Part shown: in pieces, positions 44,549-54,086 of the stretch
Layout of the letters: each line of letters opens with the position of its first letter
How positions within the stretch are numbered: the stretch's first letter is position 1
Assembly (NCBI RefSeq): GCF_004216955.1
Contig: NZ_SGXL01000001.1
Span: 1,173,034-1,237,033, forward strand
Origin: Fictibacillus sp. BK138
GTDB taxonomy: Bacteria; Bacillota; Bacilli; Bacillales; Fictibacillaceae
Length of the DNA: 64,000 nucleotides
Reading direction: 5' to 3'
The notes under the pieces: generated by a model
Seen by the model: only the letters and a program-made list of their open reading frames with translations
What the model was told of the DNA's origin: nothing
Databases searched by the model: none
Made by a program: the position numbers and the translations under genes

Positions 44549-45394
44549 ATGCATAATAGCCTGCAAGTTAAAAAAGTACTTAATAATAATGTCGTGATCG
44601 TGACTGAATCCTCTGGGAAAGAACAGATTGTCATTGGAAAAGGAATCGGCTTTGGAAAAAAACAAGGAGATCTCGTCCTCTCAGAGCAAGTTGACAAATT
44701 GTTTGTCCTAAGAAATGAAAATGAACAAGAGCAATATAAGACACTTCTGACCTATATAGATGAAGAAACTGTTGAATTGATAAATGATGTTATCGTTCAT
44801 ATCGGATCGCGTTTTGAGAATGATTTGAACGAGCATATACATGTTGCTTTAACAGATCATATCGCATTTGCCATTAAACGGCTGCAGCAAGGGATGGATA
44901 TAAAAAATCCATTTCTTACTGAGACTCAGACGTTATATCCTAAAGAATATACGGTTGCGGAAGAAGTGATAGAGGTCATCAACAAATCCCTTGAAATCCA
45001 TCTTCCTGAAGGTGAGATTGGCTTTGTTGCTCTTCATATTCATAGTGCTATTACAAATAAAAGTGTTAAAGATATAAAAAAACATTCAGAGCTTATAAAT
45101 ACACTCATGCAGATGATACAGCATTCACTGGACCTTGAAATTGATACGAAGAGCATCAATTATCTTCGTCTGGTAAGGCACTTAAGACATGCAATTGAGC
45201 GTATCTCAATGGGTGACATTATGGAAGAGCAAGAAAAGTTAGCAAAAGTGTTGAAAGAAGAATATCCGGTGTGCTACAATTTGGCTTGGAAGTTGATCAA
45301 GGTTATGCAAAATTCCTTGAACAAACCCGTGCCACATGCAGAGGCAGTGTACTTAACCATGCATTTGCAAAGGCTTTCGCGATATGACAATTAG
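44549..45394 (+). CDS. glcT: Antiterminator GlcT for the glucose PTS
   Basis: A 281-residue BglG/SacY-family antiterminator. An N-terminal RNA-binding domain (about 1-58, SLQVKKVLNNNVVIV) is followed by two PTS regulation domains (about 68-165 and 175-281) with conserved histidines (VIVHIG, LNEHIHVALTDHI, LHIHSAI, LVRHLRHAIERI). When glucose is present, GlcT binds the RAT sequence before ptsG and prevents termination. ATG 44549 follows AAGGTGA; upstream in-frame ATGs lack a ribosome site. It directly precedes its target, as in B. subtilis, though in a different chromosomal neighbourhood. Confidence 0.95.
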   Translation: MHNSLQVKKVLNNNVVIVTESSGKEQIVIGKGIGFGKKQGDLVLSEQVDKLFVLRNENEQEQYKTLLTYIDEETVELINDVIVHIGSRFENDLNEHIHVALTDHIAFAIKRLQQGMDIKNPFLTETQTLYPKEYTVAEEVIEVINKSLEIHLPEGEIGFVALHIHSAITNKSVKDIKKHSELINTLMQMIQHSLDLEIDTKSINYLRLVRHLRHAIERISMGDIMEEQEKLAKVLKEEYPVCYNLAWKLIKVMQNSLNKPVPHAEAVYLTMHLQRLSRYDN

Positions 45395-45435
45395 ACAAAA
45401 TGTAACGAGTAATTAAATAGATATACAGCGTTTTT

Positions 45436-45557
45436 ACGTGTTACTGATTCGATCAGGCATAAGTAAAGAACAAAGTGTAGCGAATGCTTAATTAGGATAT
45501 ATTATATCTGATTAGGTAAATTTGCTCATGTTCTTTATTTATGTCTTTTTTGTTTTT
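45436..45557 (+). promoter_or_regulatory. ptsG leader: RAT antiterminator and overlapping terminator
   Basis: ACGTGTTACTGATTCGATCA followed by GGCATAAGTAAAG (45436-45468) resembles the GlcT RAT of B. subtilis ptsG. Its 3' part, CATAAGTAAAGAACA (45458-45472), pairs with TGTTCTTTATTTATG (45529-45543), followed by T's to 45557: a terminator mutually exclusive with the RAT hairpin. The terminator loop is 56 bases, unusually long, and holds a small AT palindrome. The promoter upstream was not resolved. Confidence 0.88.
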
Positions 45558-45589
45558 AGCGGAAGTAAATGGAAGGGTTATCAAAATTA

Positions 45590-45764
45590 AAAGGCTGTTT
45601 TCGTAAGCTTTGTTGTGCAGTGTTGATTTCCGCTCCAGGATGCTCGCTTTCCGGGGGGCGTGCGGTGAGCCTCCTCTGCGCTTTGCGCCGTTAGGAGTCT
45701 CACCTGTCCCGCTGATCCCCCAGGAGTCTCGCACCTTGCGCTCCAATCGACTTGTCAATGAAGA
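45590..45764 (-). repeat. Repeat family 1, copy 8 (full, short module)
   Basis: Minus-strand copy with both ends and the core hairpin (GGTGAGACTCCT paired with AGGAGGCTCACC). It lies inside the ptsG leader transcript, between the RAT-controlled terminator and the ptsG ribosome site. Reading frames through it falsely lengthen the ptsG ORF. Confidence 0.9.
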
Positions 45765-45831
45765 GTTTTCAAAAAAGATTAATGTACAAAAATCTTTTGA
45801 AGAGAGCCAAATAAAAAAAGGAGGACTTCCT

Positions 45832-47904
45832 ATGTGGAAAAAGCTTTTTGGTGTACTTCAGCGTGTAGGTAAAGCTTTAATGCTGCCAGTAGCGATCTTG
45901 CCAGCAGCTGGTCTGTTGCTTGCGTTTGGTAATGCTTTTAAAAACCCTGCATTGATTGAACGAATACCAGCATTAGATGCAGCATGGTTTCAGCTTGTTG
46001 CGGAGGTAATGGAGAAATCCGGAGACATCGTATTTGCGAACTTGTCATTATTGTTTGCAGTAGGTGTTGCCGTTGGTCTTGCAGGCGGTGAAGGAGTAGC
46101 AGGTCTTGCTGCTATTATCGGTTACTTAATTATGAATGTTACGATGAGTGTCATTGAAGGTGTTACACCTGATATGATCGGAAAAGATCCGTCATTTGCC
46201 AGCGTTCTTGGAATCCCGACTCTTCAGACTGGGGTTTTCGGGGGTATTATTGTCGGTATTCTTGCATCGTATCTCTACAAACGTTTTTACAACATAGAAC
46301 TTCCTCAATACTTAGGTTTCTTTGCAGGTAAACGTTTTGTTCCAATTATTACAGCAGTATCAGCATTAGTTCTTGGTATTTTAATGACATTTATTTGGCC
46401 GCCTGTACAGCATGGTCTTAACACTTTCTCTGAAAGTATGATTAATTCTAATCTTACAGTTGCAGCCTTTATCTTTGGTGTAATCGAAAGATCATTGATT
46501 CCTTTTGGTCTTCATCATATTTTTTACTCTCCATTCTGGTTTGAGTTTGGATCTTACAAATCAGCAGCTGAAGGTCTTGTACGTGGTGACCAAGCCATCT
46601 TCTTTGCTCAATTGAAAGATAATGTAGAACTGACAGCTGGTACTTTTATGACAGGTAAGTTCCCATTCATGATGTTTGGACTTCCAGCTGCAGCACTTGC
46701 TATGTATCATGCAGCTCGACCTGAGCAAAAGAAAGTAGTTGCAGGTATCATGGGTTCTGCTGCTTTAACTTCCTTCTTAACAGGAATTACAGAACCAATT
46801 GAATTTACATTCTTATTTGTAGCACCAGTTCTTTTTGGAATCCATGCTATTTTTGCAGGACTTTCATTCATGGTAATGCACATATTGAATGTTAAAATTG
46901 GTATGACTTTCTCTGGTGGAGTAATTGATTATTTACTATTCGGAGTTCTTCCAAACCGTACAGACTGGTGGCTTGTCATTCCGGTAGGTTTAGTCTTCTC
47001 AGTAATTTATTACTTTGGTTTCCGTTTTGCGATTCAAAAATGGAATCTAAAAACACCTGGTCGCGAAATCGTTGATGATGAAGTAGAAACGAACGTTGGA
47101 CCGTCTAATAAAGATTCATTAGCTGCGAATATTTTAGAAGGCTTAGGCGGAGAATCTAACATAGCTGATTTAGACGCATGTATCACACGTCTTCGTGTTT
47201 CTGTACGCGATCCTAAGGAAGTTGATAAAGATCGTTTGAAAAAGCTAGGTGCTTCAGGAGTTCTTGAAATGGGGAACAGCATTCAGGCTATTTTCGGAAC
47301 TCGTTCAGATACAATCAAGAGTGAAATACGAGATATTATGACCGGGAAGACAGTTGCTAAGCCAAAAAACAGTGAAGCAACTCCTGAACAAGGAGAACCA
47401 GCTGATACTACAGAGCAAGGAACTGTAAACCCAACGTCTTCGATTTCGAATGATGAACGTTTTGTTTCACCGATTAAAGGGAAAATAATTCCGATTACCG
47501 AAGTTCCAGATCAAGTTTTCTCAGGAAAAATGATGGGTGACGGTTTTGCGATCGAACCAGCAGAAGGTTTGGTTGTATCACCGGTAAATGGTAAGATAAT
47601 TAATATCTTCCCGACTAAGCATGCGATTGGGATTGAATCAGATAACGGAAAAGAAATTTTGATCCATTTTGGAATTGACACTGTAAAATTAAAGGGTGAA
47701 GGTTTCGAAAGCTTTGTTTCTGAAGGGGACAAGGTATCAGCTGGTCAAAAGCTTCTCCAAGTTGATTTGAACTTTGTAAAAGAAAATGCACCATCTATTA
47801 TTACACCGATCGTGTTTACTAACTTATCGGGTGAAACTGTTTCAGTCGAAAAAACAGGAACGGTAGCAATCGAAGAAGAAAACATAATTACATTCAAAAA
47901 ATAA
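45832..47904 (+). CDS. ptsG: Glucose-specific PTS permease EIICBA
   Basis: A 690-residue glucose transporter (699 in B. subtilis). EIIC membrane domain (about 1-400, [20 protein letters not shown] at the start; [14 protein letters not shown] is the family signature), EIIB (about 425-500, phosphorylated Cys in [13 protein letters not shown]), a Glu/Pro/Thr-rich linker and EIIA (about 545-690, histidine in [15 protein letters not shown]). It imports and phosphorylates glucose with phosphate from PtsI/PtsH. ATG 45832 is 7 bases after AAAAGGAGGA; the 74 codons upstream read through repeat copy 8 and should not be annotated. Confidence 0.96.
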   Translation: MWKKLFGVLQRVGKALMLPVAILPAAGLLLAFGNAFKNPALIERIPALDAAWFQLVAEVMEKSGDIVFANLSLLFAVGVAVGLAGGEGVAGLAAIIGYLIMNVTMSVIEGVTPDMIGKDPSFASVLGIPTLQTGVFGGIIVGILASYLYKRFYNIELPQYLGFFAGKRFVPIITAVSALVLGILMTFIWPPVQHGLNTFSESMINSNLTVAAFIFGVIERSLIPFGLHHIFYSPFWFEFGSYKSAAEGLVRGDQAIFFAQLKDNVELTAGTFMTGKFPFMMFGLPAAALAMYHAARPEQKKVVAGIMGSAALTSFLTGITEPIEFTFLFVAPVLFGIHAIFAGLSFMVMHILNVKIGMTFSGGVIDYLLFGVLPNRTDWWLVIPVGLVFSVIYYFGFRFAIQKWNLKTPGREIVDDEVETNVGPSNKDSLAANILEGLGGESNIADLDACITRLRVSVRDPKEVDKDRLKKLGASGVLEMGNSIQAIFGTRSDTIKSEIRDIMTGKTVAKPKNSEATPEQGEPADTTEQGTVNPTSSISNDERFVSPIKGKIIPITEVPDQVFSGKMMGDGFAIEPAEGLVVSPVNGKIINIFPTKHAIGIESDNGKEILIHFGIDTVKLKGEGFESFVSEGDKVSAGQKLLQVDLNFVKENAPSIITPIVFTNLSGETVSVEKTGTVAIEEENIITFKK

Positions 47905-47917
47905 AGGGGTAATTAAA

Positions 47918-48184
47918 ATGGCAGAAAAAACATTTAAAGTAACTAGTGAATCAGGAATCCACGCTCGTCCAGCAACAACATTAGTAAACCAGGCAGGTCA
48001 ATTCAGCTCTGATATTACTCTAGATTATAACGGAAAGAGCGTTAACTTAAAGTCAATCATGGGTGTTATGAGCTTAGGTATTCAATCTGGAGCTGAGATT
48101 ACGATCAAAGCTGAAGGTTCAGATGCAGACGAAGCAATCGCAGCACTGGAAGATGTAATGAAAAAGGAAGGGCTTGGTGAGTAA
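47918..48184 (+). CDS. ptsH: Phosphocarrier protein HPr
   Basis: An 88-residue HPr (88 in B. subtilis). His15 in [12 protein letters not shown] accepts phosphate from PtsI and passes it to EIIA; Ser46 in [10 protein letters not shown] is the HPr kinase site that makes P-Ser-HPr, the CcpA co-repressor. A GGGGT site precedes ATG 47918. Its stop overlaps the ptsI start (TAATG). Confidence 0.98.
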   Translation: MAEKTFKVTSESGIHARPATTLVNQAGQFSSDITLDYNGKSVNLKSIMGVMSLGIQSGAEITIKAEGSDADEAIAALEDVMKKEGLGE

Positions 48185-49899
48185 TGTCTGAAAAAATTTC
48201 AGGTATTGCAGCATCAGCCGGAATTGCAATTGCTAAAGCTTTTGTACTTCAAAATCCAGAATTAACGATTGAAAAAAAATCAATTGAAGATTCGTCTCAG
48301 GAAATCGAACGATTCCAGTCAGCTCTTGAAAAATCTAAACAAGAATTGACAGTTATTAAAGATAAAGCCAATGAAGAACTGGGTGAAGACAAGGCAGCGA
48401 TTTTTGCTGCCCATCTTCTTGTCCTTAGTGACCCTGAACTGGTTGATGCTGTAAAACAGAAGATTGAAAGTGAAAAAGTAAACGCTGAATCAGCTATGAA
48501 TGATGTTTCCTCCATGTTTATCGACATGTTTGAACAAATGGACAACGAATATATGAAAGAGCGTGCTGCAGATATTCGTGATGTATCTAAGCGAGTATTA
48601 GCTCATCTTTTAGATGTTCAATTTGCAACACCAGCGAGCATTTCTGAGGAAGTTGTTATTCTTGCAGAAGACTTAACACCATCAGACACAGCACAATTGA
48701 ACCGTAAATTTGTAAAAGGTTTTGCAACCGACATCGGCGGAAGAACTTCACACTCGGCCATCATGTCCCGTTCAATGGAAATTCCTGCAGTTGTCGGAAC
48801 GAAGACCATTACTGAAAAAGTGGAGAATGGTGTTATGATTATCATCGACGGTTTGGATGGACAAGTAATTGTTGATCCTACACAAGATGAAATCGCAGCC
48901 TATCAAGAAAAACAGCAGAACTATCAACAACAAAAAGAAGAATGGGCGAAGCTTGTTAATGAAAAAACCTTTTCTTCTGATAACGTTCAAGTAGAACTCG
49001 CTGCGAATATTGGTACTCCTTCAGATGTAAAAGGAGTTCTTGAAAACGGTGCTGAAGGTGTTGGATTGTACCGTACAGAATTCTTGTATATGGGCCGTGA
49101 TCAGCTACCGACTGAAGAAGAGCAATTTAAGGCGTATAAAGAAGTTCTCGAAAAAATGGAAGGGAAGCCTGTTGTCATTCGTACTTTGGACATCGGCGGT
49201 GATAAAGAACTTCCATACTTAAATCTTCCAAAAGAATTGAATCCATTCTTAGGATTCCGTGCAATCCGTCTTTGTCTGGAAGAACAAGATATTTTCCGCA
49301 CACAGCTGAGAGCACTGCTTCGCGCAAGCACTCATGGTAATTTAAAGATCATGTTCCCGATGATCGCTACTCTTGAAGAATTCCGCTCTGCAAAAAGCAT
49401 TCTTTTAGAAGAAAAAGAAAAGCTTGTTAAAGAAGGAACAGAAGTATCAGAGGACATCGAAGTAGGAATCATGGTTGAAATTCCTTCAACAGCTGTAATG
49501 GCAGACACGTTTGCTAAAGAAGTGGATTTCTTCAGTATCGGAACAAATGACCTGATTCAATACACGATGGCTGCGGACCGAATGAATGAACAAGTATCTT
49601 ATTTATACCAGCCATACAGTCCTGCGATTTTAAGACTTGTAAAAATGGTTATCGATGCGGCTCATAAAGAAGGTAAATGGACGGGTATGTGCGGTGAGAT
49701 GGCAGGAGATCCAATTGCTATTCCTATTCTTTTAGGATTAGGTTTAGATGAATTCTCTATGAGTGCCACTTCCGTTCTGCCGGCAAGAAGCCAGATCAGA
49801 GGGCTTTCAAAAGAAAAGATCAGTGCACACATCGATGAAATTCTGCAAATGGATACAATGAAAGATGTTGTAGATTTTGTAGAGAAAAACTTTAAATAA
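48184..49899 (+). CDS. ptsI: PTS enzyme I
   Basis: A 571-residue phosphoenolpyruvate-protein phosphotransferase (570 in B. subtilis), the entry point of the PTS. N-terminal HPr-binding and phosphohistidine domain (active His in [21 protein letters not shown], about residue 190) and a C-terminal PEP-binding barrel ([26 protein letters not shown]; catalytic Cys in [10 protein letters not shown]). It overlaps ptsH by one base. Transcription probably runs on through repeat copy 9 to the terminator near 50176. Confidence 0.98.
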   Translation: MSEKISGIAASAGIAIAKAFVLQNPELTIEKKSIEDSSQEIERFQSALEKSKQELTVIKDKANEELGEDKAAIFAAHLLVLSDPELVDAVKQKIESEKVNAESAMNDVSSMFIDMFEQMDNEYMKERAADIRDVSKRVLAHLLDVQFATPASISEEVVILAEDLTPSDTAQLNRKFVKGFATDIGGRTSHSAIMSRSMEIPAVVGTKTITEKVENGVMIIIDGLDGQVIVDPTQDEIAAYQEKQQNYQQQKEEWAKLVNEKTFSSDNVQVELAANIGTPSDVKGVLENGAEGVGLYRTEFLYMGRDQLPTEEEQFKAYKEVLEKMEGKPVVIRTLDIGGDKELPYLNLPKELNPFLGFRAIRLCLEEQDIFRTQLRALLRASTHGNLKIMFPMIATLEEFRSAKSILLEEKEKLVKEGTEVSEDIEVGIMVEIPSTAVMADTFAKEVDFFSIGTNDLIQYTMAADRMNEQVSYLYQPYSPAILRLVKMVIDAAHKEGKWTGMCGEMAGDPIAIPILLGLGLDEFSMSATSVLPARSQIRGLSKEKISAHIDEILQMDTMKDVVDFVEKNFK

Positions 49900-49903
49900 A
49901 CTG

Positions 49904-50153
49904 TTCATACGCTAGTGTTCTCGAAAGTAGTTGATTTCCGCTCCATGTACTCGCTTTCCGCGGGGCGGGCGGTGAGCCTCCTCGGCGCTTTGCGCCCATA
50001 GGAGTCTCAACTGTCCCACTTCATGGAAGTATCCTTGCTCCTGCGTCTACAAGTAAATGCTACCGATTTAGGCTTCCTCGTCTCATGCCTCGCGAGAAGC
50101 TTCTCAGGTGGCAGGCACGCACCTTGCGCTCCAATCAACTTGTCAATGAAGAG
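49904..50153 (-). repeat. Repeat family 1, copy 9 (long variant)
   Basis: Minus-strand copy directly after ptsI. It carries the same long left module of about 95 bp as copy 1 (CATGAGACGAGGAAGCC, GGTAGCATTTACTTGTAGAC and GGAGCAAGGATACTTCC on the minus strand) and the usual core. It lies between the ptsI stop and the terminator. Confidence 0.9.
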
Positions 50154-50175
50154 AATGAAATGAACCTAAAATAAA

Positions 50176-50207
50176 AAAGGACTATGGAAAGTTTCCATAG
50201 TCTTTTT
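50176..50207 (+). terminator. Terminator after ptsGHI
   Basis: A stem of at least 9 bp around GACTATGGA/TCCATAGTC (50180-50188 with 50194-50202) with flanking A and T runs. It lies beyond repeat copy 9. Confidence 0.85.
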
Positions 50208-50312
50208 ACGTATATTCGAACGATTTTTATTGCATTTTCATAAAAATATTAGCAGAATAGAAAACAATGATAAACGCCTTTTGTTTTCAGTAATGTGTAT
50301 AGAGATGAGGCG

Positions 50313-51116
50313 ATGTATGTTTTGAATAGACCTATAGGCGTAATAGATTCTGGAGTGGGCGGGTTAACCGTTGTCAGAGAGCTGATGAAACAGCTCCCAA
50401 AAGAAGAAATTATTTATTTGGGTGATACAAAGCGATGTCCTTATGGACCTAGACCTTTTGAAGAGGTAAGAACATATACATGGGAAATGATTGACTTTCT
50501 TATAGGACAGGGGATCAAGTTGCTTGTAATCGCATGCAATACGGCTACAGCTGCCGTTTTAGATGAAGCGAAAAAGAAACTTGATATACCTGTAATTGGG
50601 GTAATACACCCTGGGGCTCGTTCTGCATTAAAAGCAACTAAGAATAACCATGTAGGTGTGATAGGCACAATAGGAACCATAAATAGTGGAGCGTACAAGC
50701 AGGCTCTTCAGCAGATCCGTAGTGATGTAATCGTTGAGAGTTTGGCTTGTCCCTTATTCGTTCCTCTTGTTGAACAAGGTAAGCTTTCCGGAGAAGAAAC
50801 ACTGAATGCTGTTTCAGAAACATTATATCCTCTTAAGGATGTTTCAATAGATACCCTCATTTTAGGCTGTACCCATTATCCCTTATTACGGCCAGTCATT
50901 CAGCGTGTAATGGGCGAACATATCAAAATCTTATGTTCAGGCGCAGAAACTGCTCGGGAGGTTTCCGTTATCCTCGATCATAGCGGAATTTTGAATACCG
51001 GAGAAAACAAACCGGTGCACAGATTCTTGGCGACGGCAGAAAGCAGCCAGTTTTTAAAAATAGCCAATCATTGGCTTAACACAAAAATAGATAAGGTAGA
51101 ATGTATCAAGCTTTAA
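50313..51116 (+). CDS. racE: Glutamate racemase
   Basis: About 267 residues; makes D-glutamate for peptidoglycan. Both catalytic cysteines are present, in [10 protein letters not shown] and LGCTHYPLL, with [13 protein letters not shown] at the N-terminus. The start is uncertain: ATG 50313 is only 2 bases from GATGAGG, TTG 50322 is 11 bases away and would give [10 protein letters not shown], closest to B. subtilis RacE; GTG 50295 has no ribosome site. It is followed by a terminator and repeat copy 10. In B. subtilis it lies near gerE; here glcT-ptsGHI is between them. Confidence 0.93.
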   Translation: MYVLNRPIGVIDSGVGGLTVVRELMKQLPKEEIIYLGDTKRCPYGPRPFEEVRTYTWEMIDFLIGQGIKLLVIACNTATAAVLDEAKKKLDIPVIGVIHPGARSALKATKNNHVGVIGTIGTINSGAYKQALQQIRSDVIVESLACPLFVPLVEQGKLSGEETLNAVSETLYPLKDVSIDTLILGCTHYPLLRPVIQRVMGEHIKILCSGAETAREVSVILDHSGILNTGENKPVHRFLATAESSQFLKIANHWLNTKIDKVECIKL

Positions 51117-51156
51117 TAAAGAGCAGAGTCACACTTTTGTGACTCTGCTCTTTTTA
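51117..51156 (+). terminator. Terminator after racE
   Basis: A perfect 13-bp core stem (51121-51133 with 51138-51150), extendable with flanking A/T runs. Confidence 0.96.
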
Positions 51157-51215
51157 ATTATCTTTTTTATTTAGGCTGCGTTCTAAAAGGCAATTGTTTT
51201 TTAGATGTCTTTAAT

Positions 51216-51397
51216 GTTCATCACTGAATAGTTGATTGGAGCGCAAGGTGCGAGACTCCTACGGGACGAGCGGTCAGGTGGAGACTCCTAATGACGCAAA
51301 GCGGCAGGAGGCTCACCGCATGCCCCGTGGAAAGCGAGCATCCTGGAGCGGAAATCAACTACTTTCAAAACAACATGATTGCGAAAATAGCCTTTTA
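51216..51397 (+). repeat. Repeat family 1, copy 10 (full; best type copy)
   Basis: Complete plus-strand copy: TAGTTGATTGGAGCGCAAGG at the left and TGGAGCGGAAATCAACTACT at the right, an 8-bp terminal inverted repeat AGTTGATT/AATCAACT and two direct GGAGCG words. The inner core is a long imperfect palindrome. It ends 75 bases before gerM. Confidence 0.92.
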
Positions 51398-51471
51398 TTT
51401 TTGTACAAGTGGTCTATCAGAAGAAGATAGCTCGTATACATAATAGTACAAACCACTTGAGGAGGGAAAGT

Positions 51472-52518
51472 ATGCGCAAAATAATGAAGTCAGGGGCTCC
51501 GCTGCTTTTATTGTCAGTGTCATTACTGGTATCAGGTTGCGGAATAGGGGGAGAGAAAGCAGGGACTGAGCTTGATCCCCCAAAAGTGAACTACGTTAAG
51601 GAAGGGAAATCGCTTGATAAAAAAGAAAAAACAGCCAAGACTGAGAGCACTCAAAAAAGACAGCTGTTTTTATTCGACAGCAACGGTATGGTCGTACCTC
51701 AAGTCCTTGCTTTGCCGAAAAATGATGAAACGGCCAAGCAGGTTCTGCAATATCTTGTAAAAGATGGTCCGGTAAGCAATATGATTCCGAATGGCTTTCA
51801 AGCAGTATTGCCTGCAGATACGGAAGTTCTATCGGTAAATATAAAGAAGGGTACAGCGACTGCAAACTTTTCAAAAGAATTTACAGAGTATAATGCAAAA
51901 GATGAAATGAAGATTCTTCAAGCTATTACATTTACACTTACACAGTTTGATAATATTAAAAAAGTAAAGATACAAATCGAAGGCAAGAATCAAAACTCAA
52001 TGCCAGTTAATAACACACCGGTTGGAGAAGGTGTAAGCAGGGTAGATGGAATTAATCTCGAGAATGGCGGCGTAGCAGATATTACAAACAGTGAACTTGT
52101 AACACTTTACTTTTTAGCCCAGACACAAGATCAAACATACTATGTGCCTGTAACACGCCGTGTAGCAAAAGAAGGAACTGACAAGGTCACAGCTACGATT
52201 GAACATCTAATTGATGGTCCTTCAGCTGAAAGCAACTTGTTGACTGATTTTAGAACGGATGTAAAACTATTAAGTACTCCTGTTGTAAAAGATGGAGTTG
52301 TAACTTTAAATTTCAACGGTGCTGTATTAGATAACAAAGAAGAAAGTATGATTGCAGATGAAGTATTAAACTCAATTGTTCTTTCTTTAACGGAGCTTTC
52401 AGAGGTTAAGAAAGTCGCCATAAAAGTAGATGGAAAGTCAAAGATCTTTACGGAGAAAGGAAAAGAGCTCACCGCCCCTGTTTCCCGTCCGAAAGAAGTT
52501 AATACAGGTGAATTTTAA
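51472..52518 (+). CDS. gerM: Spore germination/cortex lipoprotein GerM
   Basis: A 348-residue lipoprotein. The signal peptide ends in a lipobox VSGC (about residues 20-23). Two GerMN domains follow (about 80-190 and 220-330), recognisable by VPQVLALPKNDETAKQVLQYLVKDGP and the parallel YVPVTRRVAKEGTDKVTATIEHLIDGP. In B. subtilis GerM is needed for spore formation and germination. ATG 51472 is 8 bases after GAGGAGG. Here rdgB follows directly, whereas B. subtilis has rph in between. Confidence 0.93.
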   Translation: MRKIMKSGAPLLLLSVSLLVSGCGIGGEKAGTELDPPKVNYVKEGKSLDKKEKTAKTESTQKRQLFLFDSNGMVVPQVLALPKNDETAKQVLQYLVKDGPVSNMIPNGFQAVLPADTEVLSVNIKKGTATANFSKEFTEYNAKDEMKILQAITFTLTQFDNIKKVKIQIEGKNQNSMPVNNTPVGEGVSRVDGINLENGGVADITNSELVTLYFLAQTQDQTYYVPVTRRVAKEGTDKVTATIEHLIDGPSAESNLLTDFRTDVKLLSTPVVKDGVVTLNFNGAVLDNKEESMIADEVLNSIVLSLTELSEVKKVAIKVDGKSKIFTEKGKELTAPVSRPKEVNTGEF

Positions 52519-52541
52519 ATCAGCAATTGATATGATAAAGT

Positions 52542-52572
52542 AAAGAGACGAGAAAATCGTCTCTTTTTTGTG
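52542..52572 (+). terminator. Terminator after gerM
   Basis: A 10-bp stem AAAGAGACGA/TCGTCTCTTT (52542-52551 with 52557-52566) with T's. Confidence 0.92.
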
Positions 52573-52616
52573 TTTACCAAAGTTTCTTTATATGACGATA
52601 TAGCGGAGGACTATAT

Positions 52617-53225
52617 ATGAAAATTTTAATTGCTACAAAAAACATAGGTAAAGTTAAAGAGTTTCAAGCCATGTTCAAAGATTTTGGTATTGAAGTCATA
52701 TCGCTGCTTGATATAAAAAATAGTCCTGATGTGGAAGAGACAGGGGTTACTTTTGAAGAAAATGCAATTATAAAGGCAGAAGCCATATGTTCCATTATGA
52801 ATATTCCGGTTATCGCTGACGATTCTGGTTTGGAAGTAGATGCGCTTGAAGGAAGACCAGGAGTTTATTCTGCAAGATATGCGGGAAGCGAGAAAAGTGA
52901 TGAGGCAAACATGGATAAAGTTTTAAATGAACTTAAGGAAATAGCTGAGCCAAATCGGACAGCACGTTTTGTTTGTGCATTAGCCTTTGCGAGACCCGAC
53001 AAAAAAACATTTGTTGTAAGAGGTACATGCGAAGGTGAAATCTTGTCAGAAAGACGAGGTAATGAAGGATTTGGGTATGATCCGATCTTCTACCTTCCTC
53101 GATTAGATTGTTCCATGGCAGAGTTGTCAAAAGAAGAAAAAAATAATATCAGCCACAGAGCTGTCGCATTGCAAAAATTAAAAGATTTTATCAGCAAGGA
53201 GGACATGCTATGGCAAAAGCCTTGA
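52617..53225 (+). CDS. rdgB: XTP/dITP diphosphatase (RdgB/HAM1 type)
   Basis: A 202-residue Ham1-family pyrophosphatase (B. subtilis YsnA) that removes non-canonical purine triphosphates such as dITP and XTP. Motifs: IATKNIGKVKEFQAMF at the N-terminus, TFEENAIIKAE, ADDSGLEVDALEGRPGVYSARYAG (catalytic acid region) and GFGYDPIFY with SHRAVAL. AGCGGAGGA precedes ATG 52617. It overlaps ysnB by 16 bases, so they are one unit. Confidence 0.95.
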   Translation: MKILIATKNIGKVKEFQAMFKDFGIEVISLLDIKNSPDVEETGVTFEENAIIKAEAICSIMNIPVIADDSGLEVDALEGRPGVYSARYAGSEKSDEANMDKVLNELKEIAEPNRTARFVCALAFARPDKKTFVVRGTCEGEILSERRGNEGFGYDPIFYLPRLDCSMAELSKEEKNNISHRAVALQKLKDFISKEDMLWQKP

Positions 53226-53728
53226 TTGTTAGTGACAGTCATGGATTAAAAGAAGAATTGATTACGATAAAAAAACGGCATGAGAATGAAATTGATCTAA
53301 TGATTCATTGTGGAGATTCTGAACTTGAAACAAATGCAAAAGAGCTGTCTGGATATGTTACTGTAAGAGGGAATATGGATTTTCTTGGCAAGGATTTCCC
53401 GAATGAAGCGATTGAGATGCTCGGAACCCAGTGTTTGTATATTACTCATGGACATTTATATGATGTGAAAATGTCTCATCTTTCTCTTGCTTATAGAGCA
53501 GAAGAAACAGGTGCAGGTATTGCCTGCTTCGGTCATTCACATATTGCTGAGGCTTACGAACGAGAAGGCATGATCTTTATTAACCCGGGAAGTATAAGAC
53601 TGCCTAGAGGAACTTTTGAAAAAACGTATGCTATATTAGAAGTCGATGATACCGATATTTCAGTAATTTTTTATTCACTGGAAGGAAAGCGAATCGATCA
53701 TCTATCAAAAGAGTTTAAAGGGAAATAA
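53210..53728 (+). CDS. ysnB: YfcE/MJ0936-type metallophosphoesterase (YsnB)
   Basis: A 172-residue metallophosphoesterase. Metal ligands appear as VSDSHG, HCGDSE, VRGNMD, THGHLYDV and FGHSHIAEAYE. It would hydrolyse small phosphodiesters; the physiological substrate is unknown. AAGGAGG inside the rdgB 3' end precedes ATG 53210. No clear terminator follows; the tRNA promoter begins 32 bases later. Confidence 0.92.
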   Translation: MAKALIVSDSHGLKEELITIKKRHENEIDLMIHCGDSELETNAKELSGYVTVRGNMDFLGKDFPNEAIEMLGTQCLYITHGHLYDVKMSHLSLAYRAEETGAGIACFGHSHIAEAYEREGMIFINPGSIRLPRGTFEKTYAILEVDDTDISVIFYSLEGKRIDHLSKEFKGK

Positions 53729-53760
53729 AGAGAAACCGTGAAAAAAATTAAAGAAATAGG

Positions 53761-53789
53761 TTGACTCTTTTGTGGATATCATGTATATT
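53761..53789 (+). promoter_or_regulatory. tRNA promoter
   Basis: TTGACT (53761-53766), 17-bp spacer, TATATT (53784-53789), about 28 bases before the tRNA-Gly start. Confidence 0.85.
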
Positions 53790-53823
53790 AAGTTATGTCG
53801 TCGCGACAAGATCTAATATGTCT

Positions 53824-53897
53824 GCGGGTGTAGTTTAGTGGTAAAACAAGAGCCTTCCAAGCTCTGGTCGTGAGTTCGATTCTCATCACCCGCTCCA
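53824..53897 (+). tRNA. tRNA-Gly (TCC)
   Basis: A 74-base tRNA with acceptor stem GCGGGTG/CACCCGC, D-loop TTTAGTGGTAAAA, anticodon loop CTTCCAA (anticodon TCC, Gly), T-arm GAGTTCGATTCTC and encoded CCA. Confidence 0.97.
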
Positions 53898-54086
53898 TTT
53901 GTTTTTCTCACGTTCAAATGGCACAAAAGAGTTACATCTGAAGTTTACAGATCTTACATTTAAAATGCATGTTATAAAAAACATATTTGTATCCACGGTC
54001 GACAGGTGGAACAAATCACTGTGTGCCCGCAGCGCATGGTAATTGCGGAAAGCGCATTGCTATGCGGAATGGGCTCCAATACATAT
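53898..54086 (+). other. Spacer between tRNAs with a GC-rich hairpin-forming block
   Basis: The 5' half is AT-rich. From about 53990 to 54085 the DNA is GC-rich with short hairpins, for example CCGCA/TGCGG (54029-54050) and CGCAT TGCT ATGCG (54053-54066). No tRNA-type T-arm is present. It is not explained by any feature I recognise. Confidence 0.4.

Noticed and set aside
53990-54086. A third tRNA between the two tRNA genes
   Set aside because: No T-arm GTTCRA sequence, no 7-bp acceptor pairing and no anticodon arm could be found.
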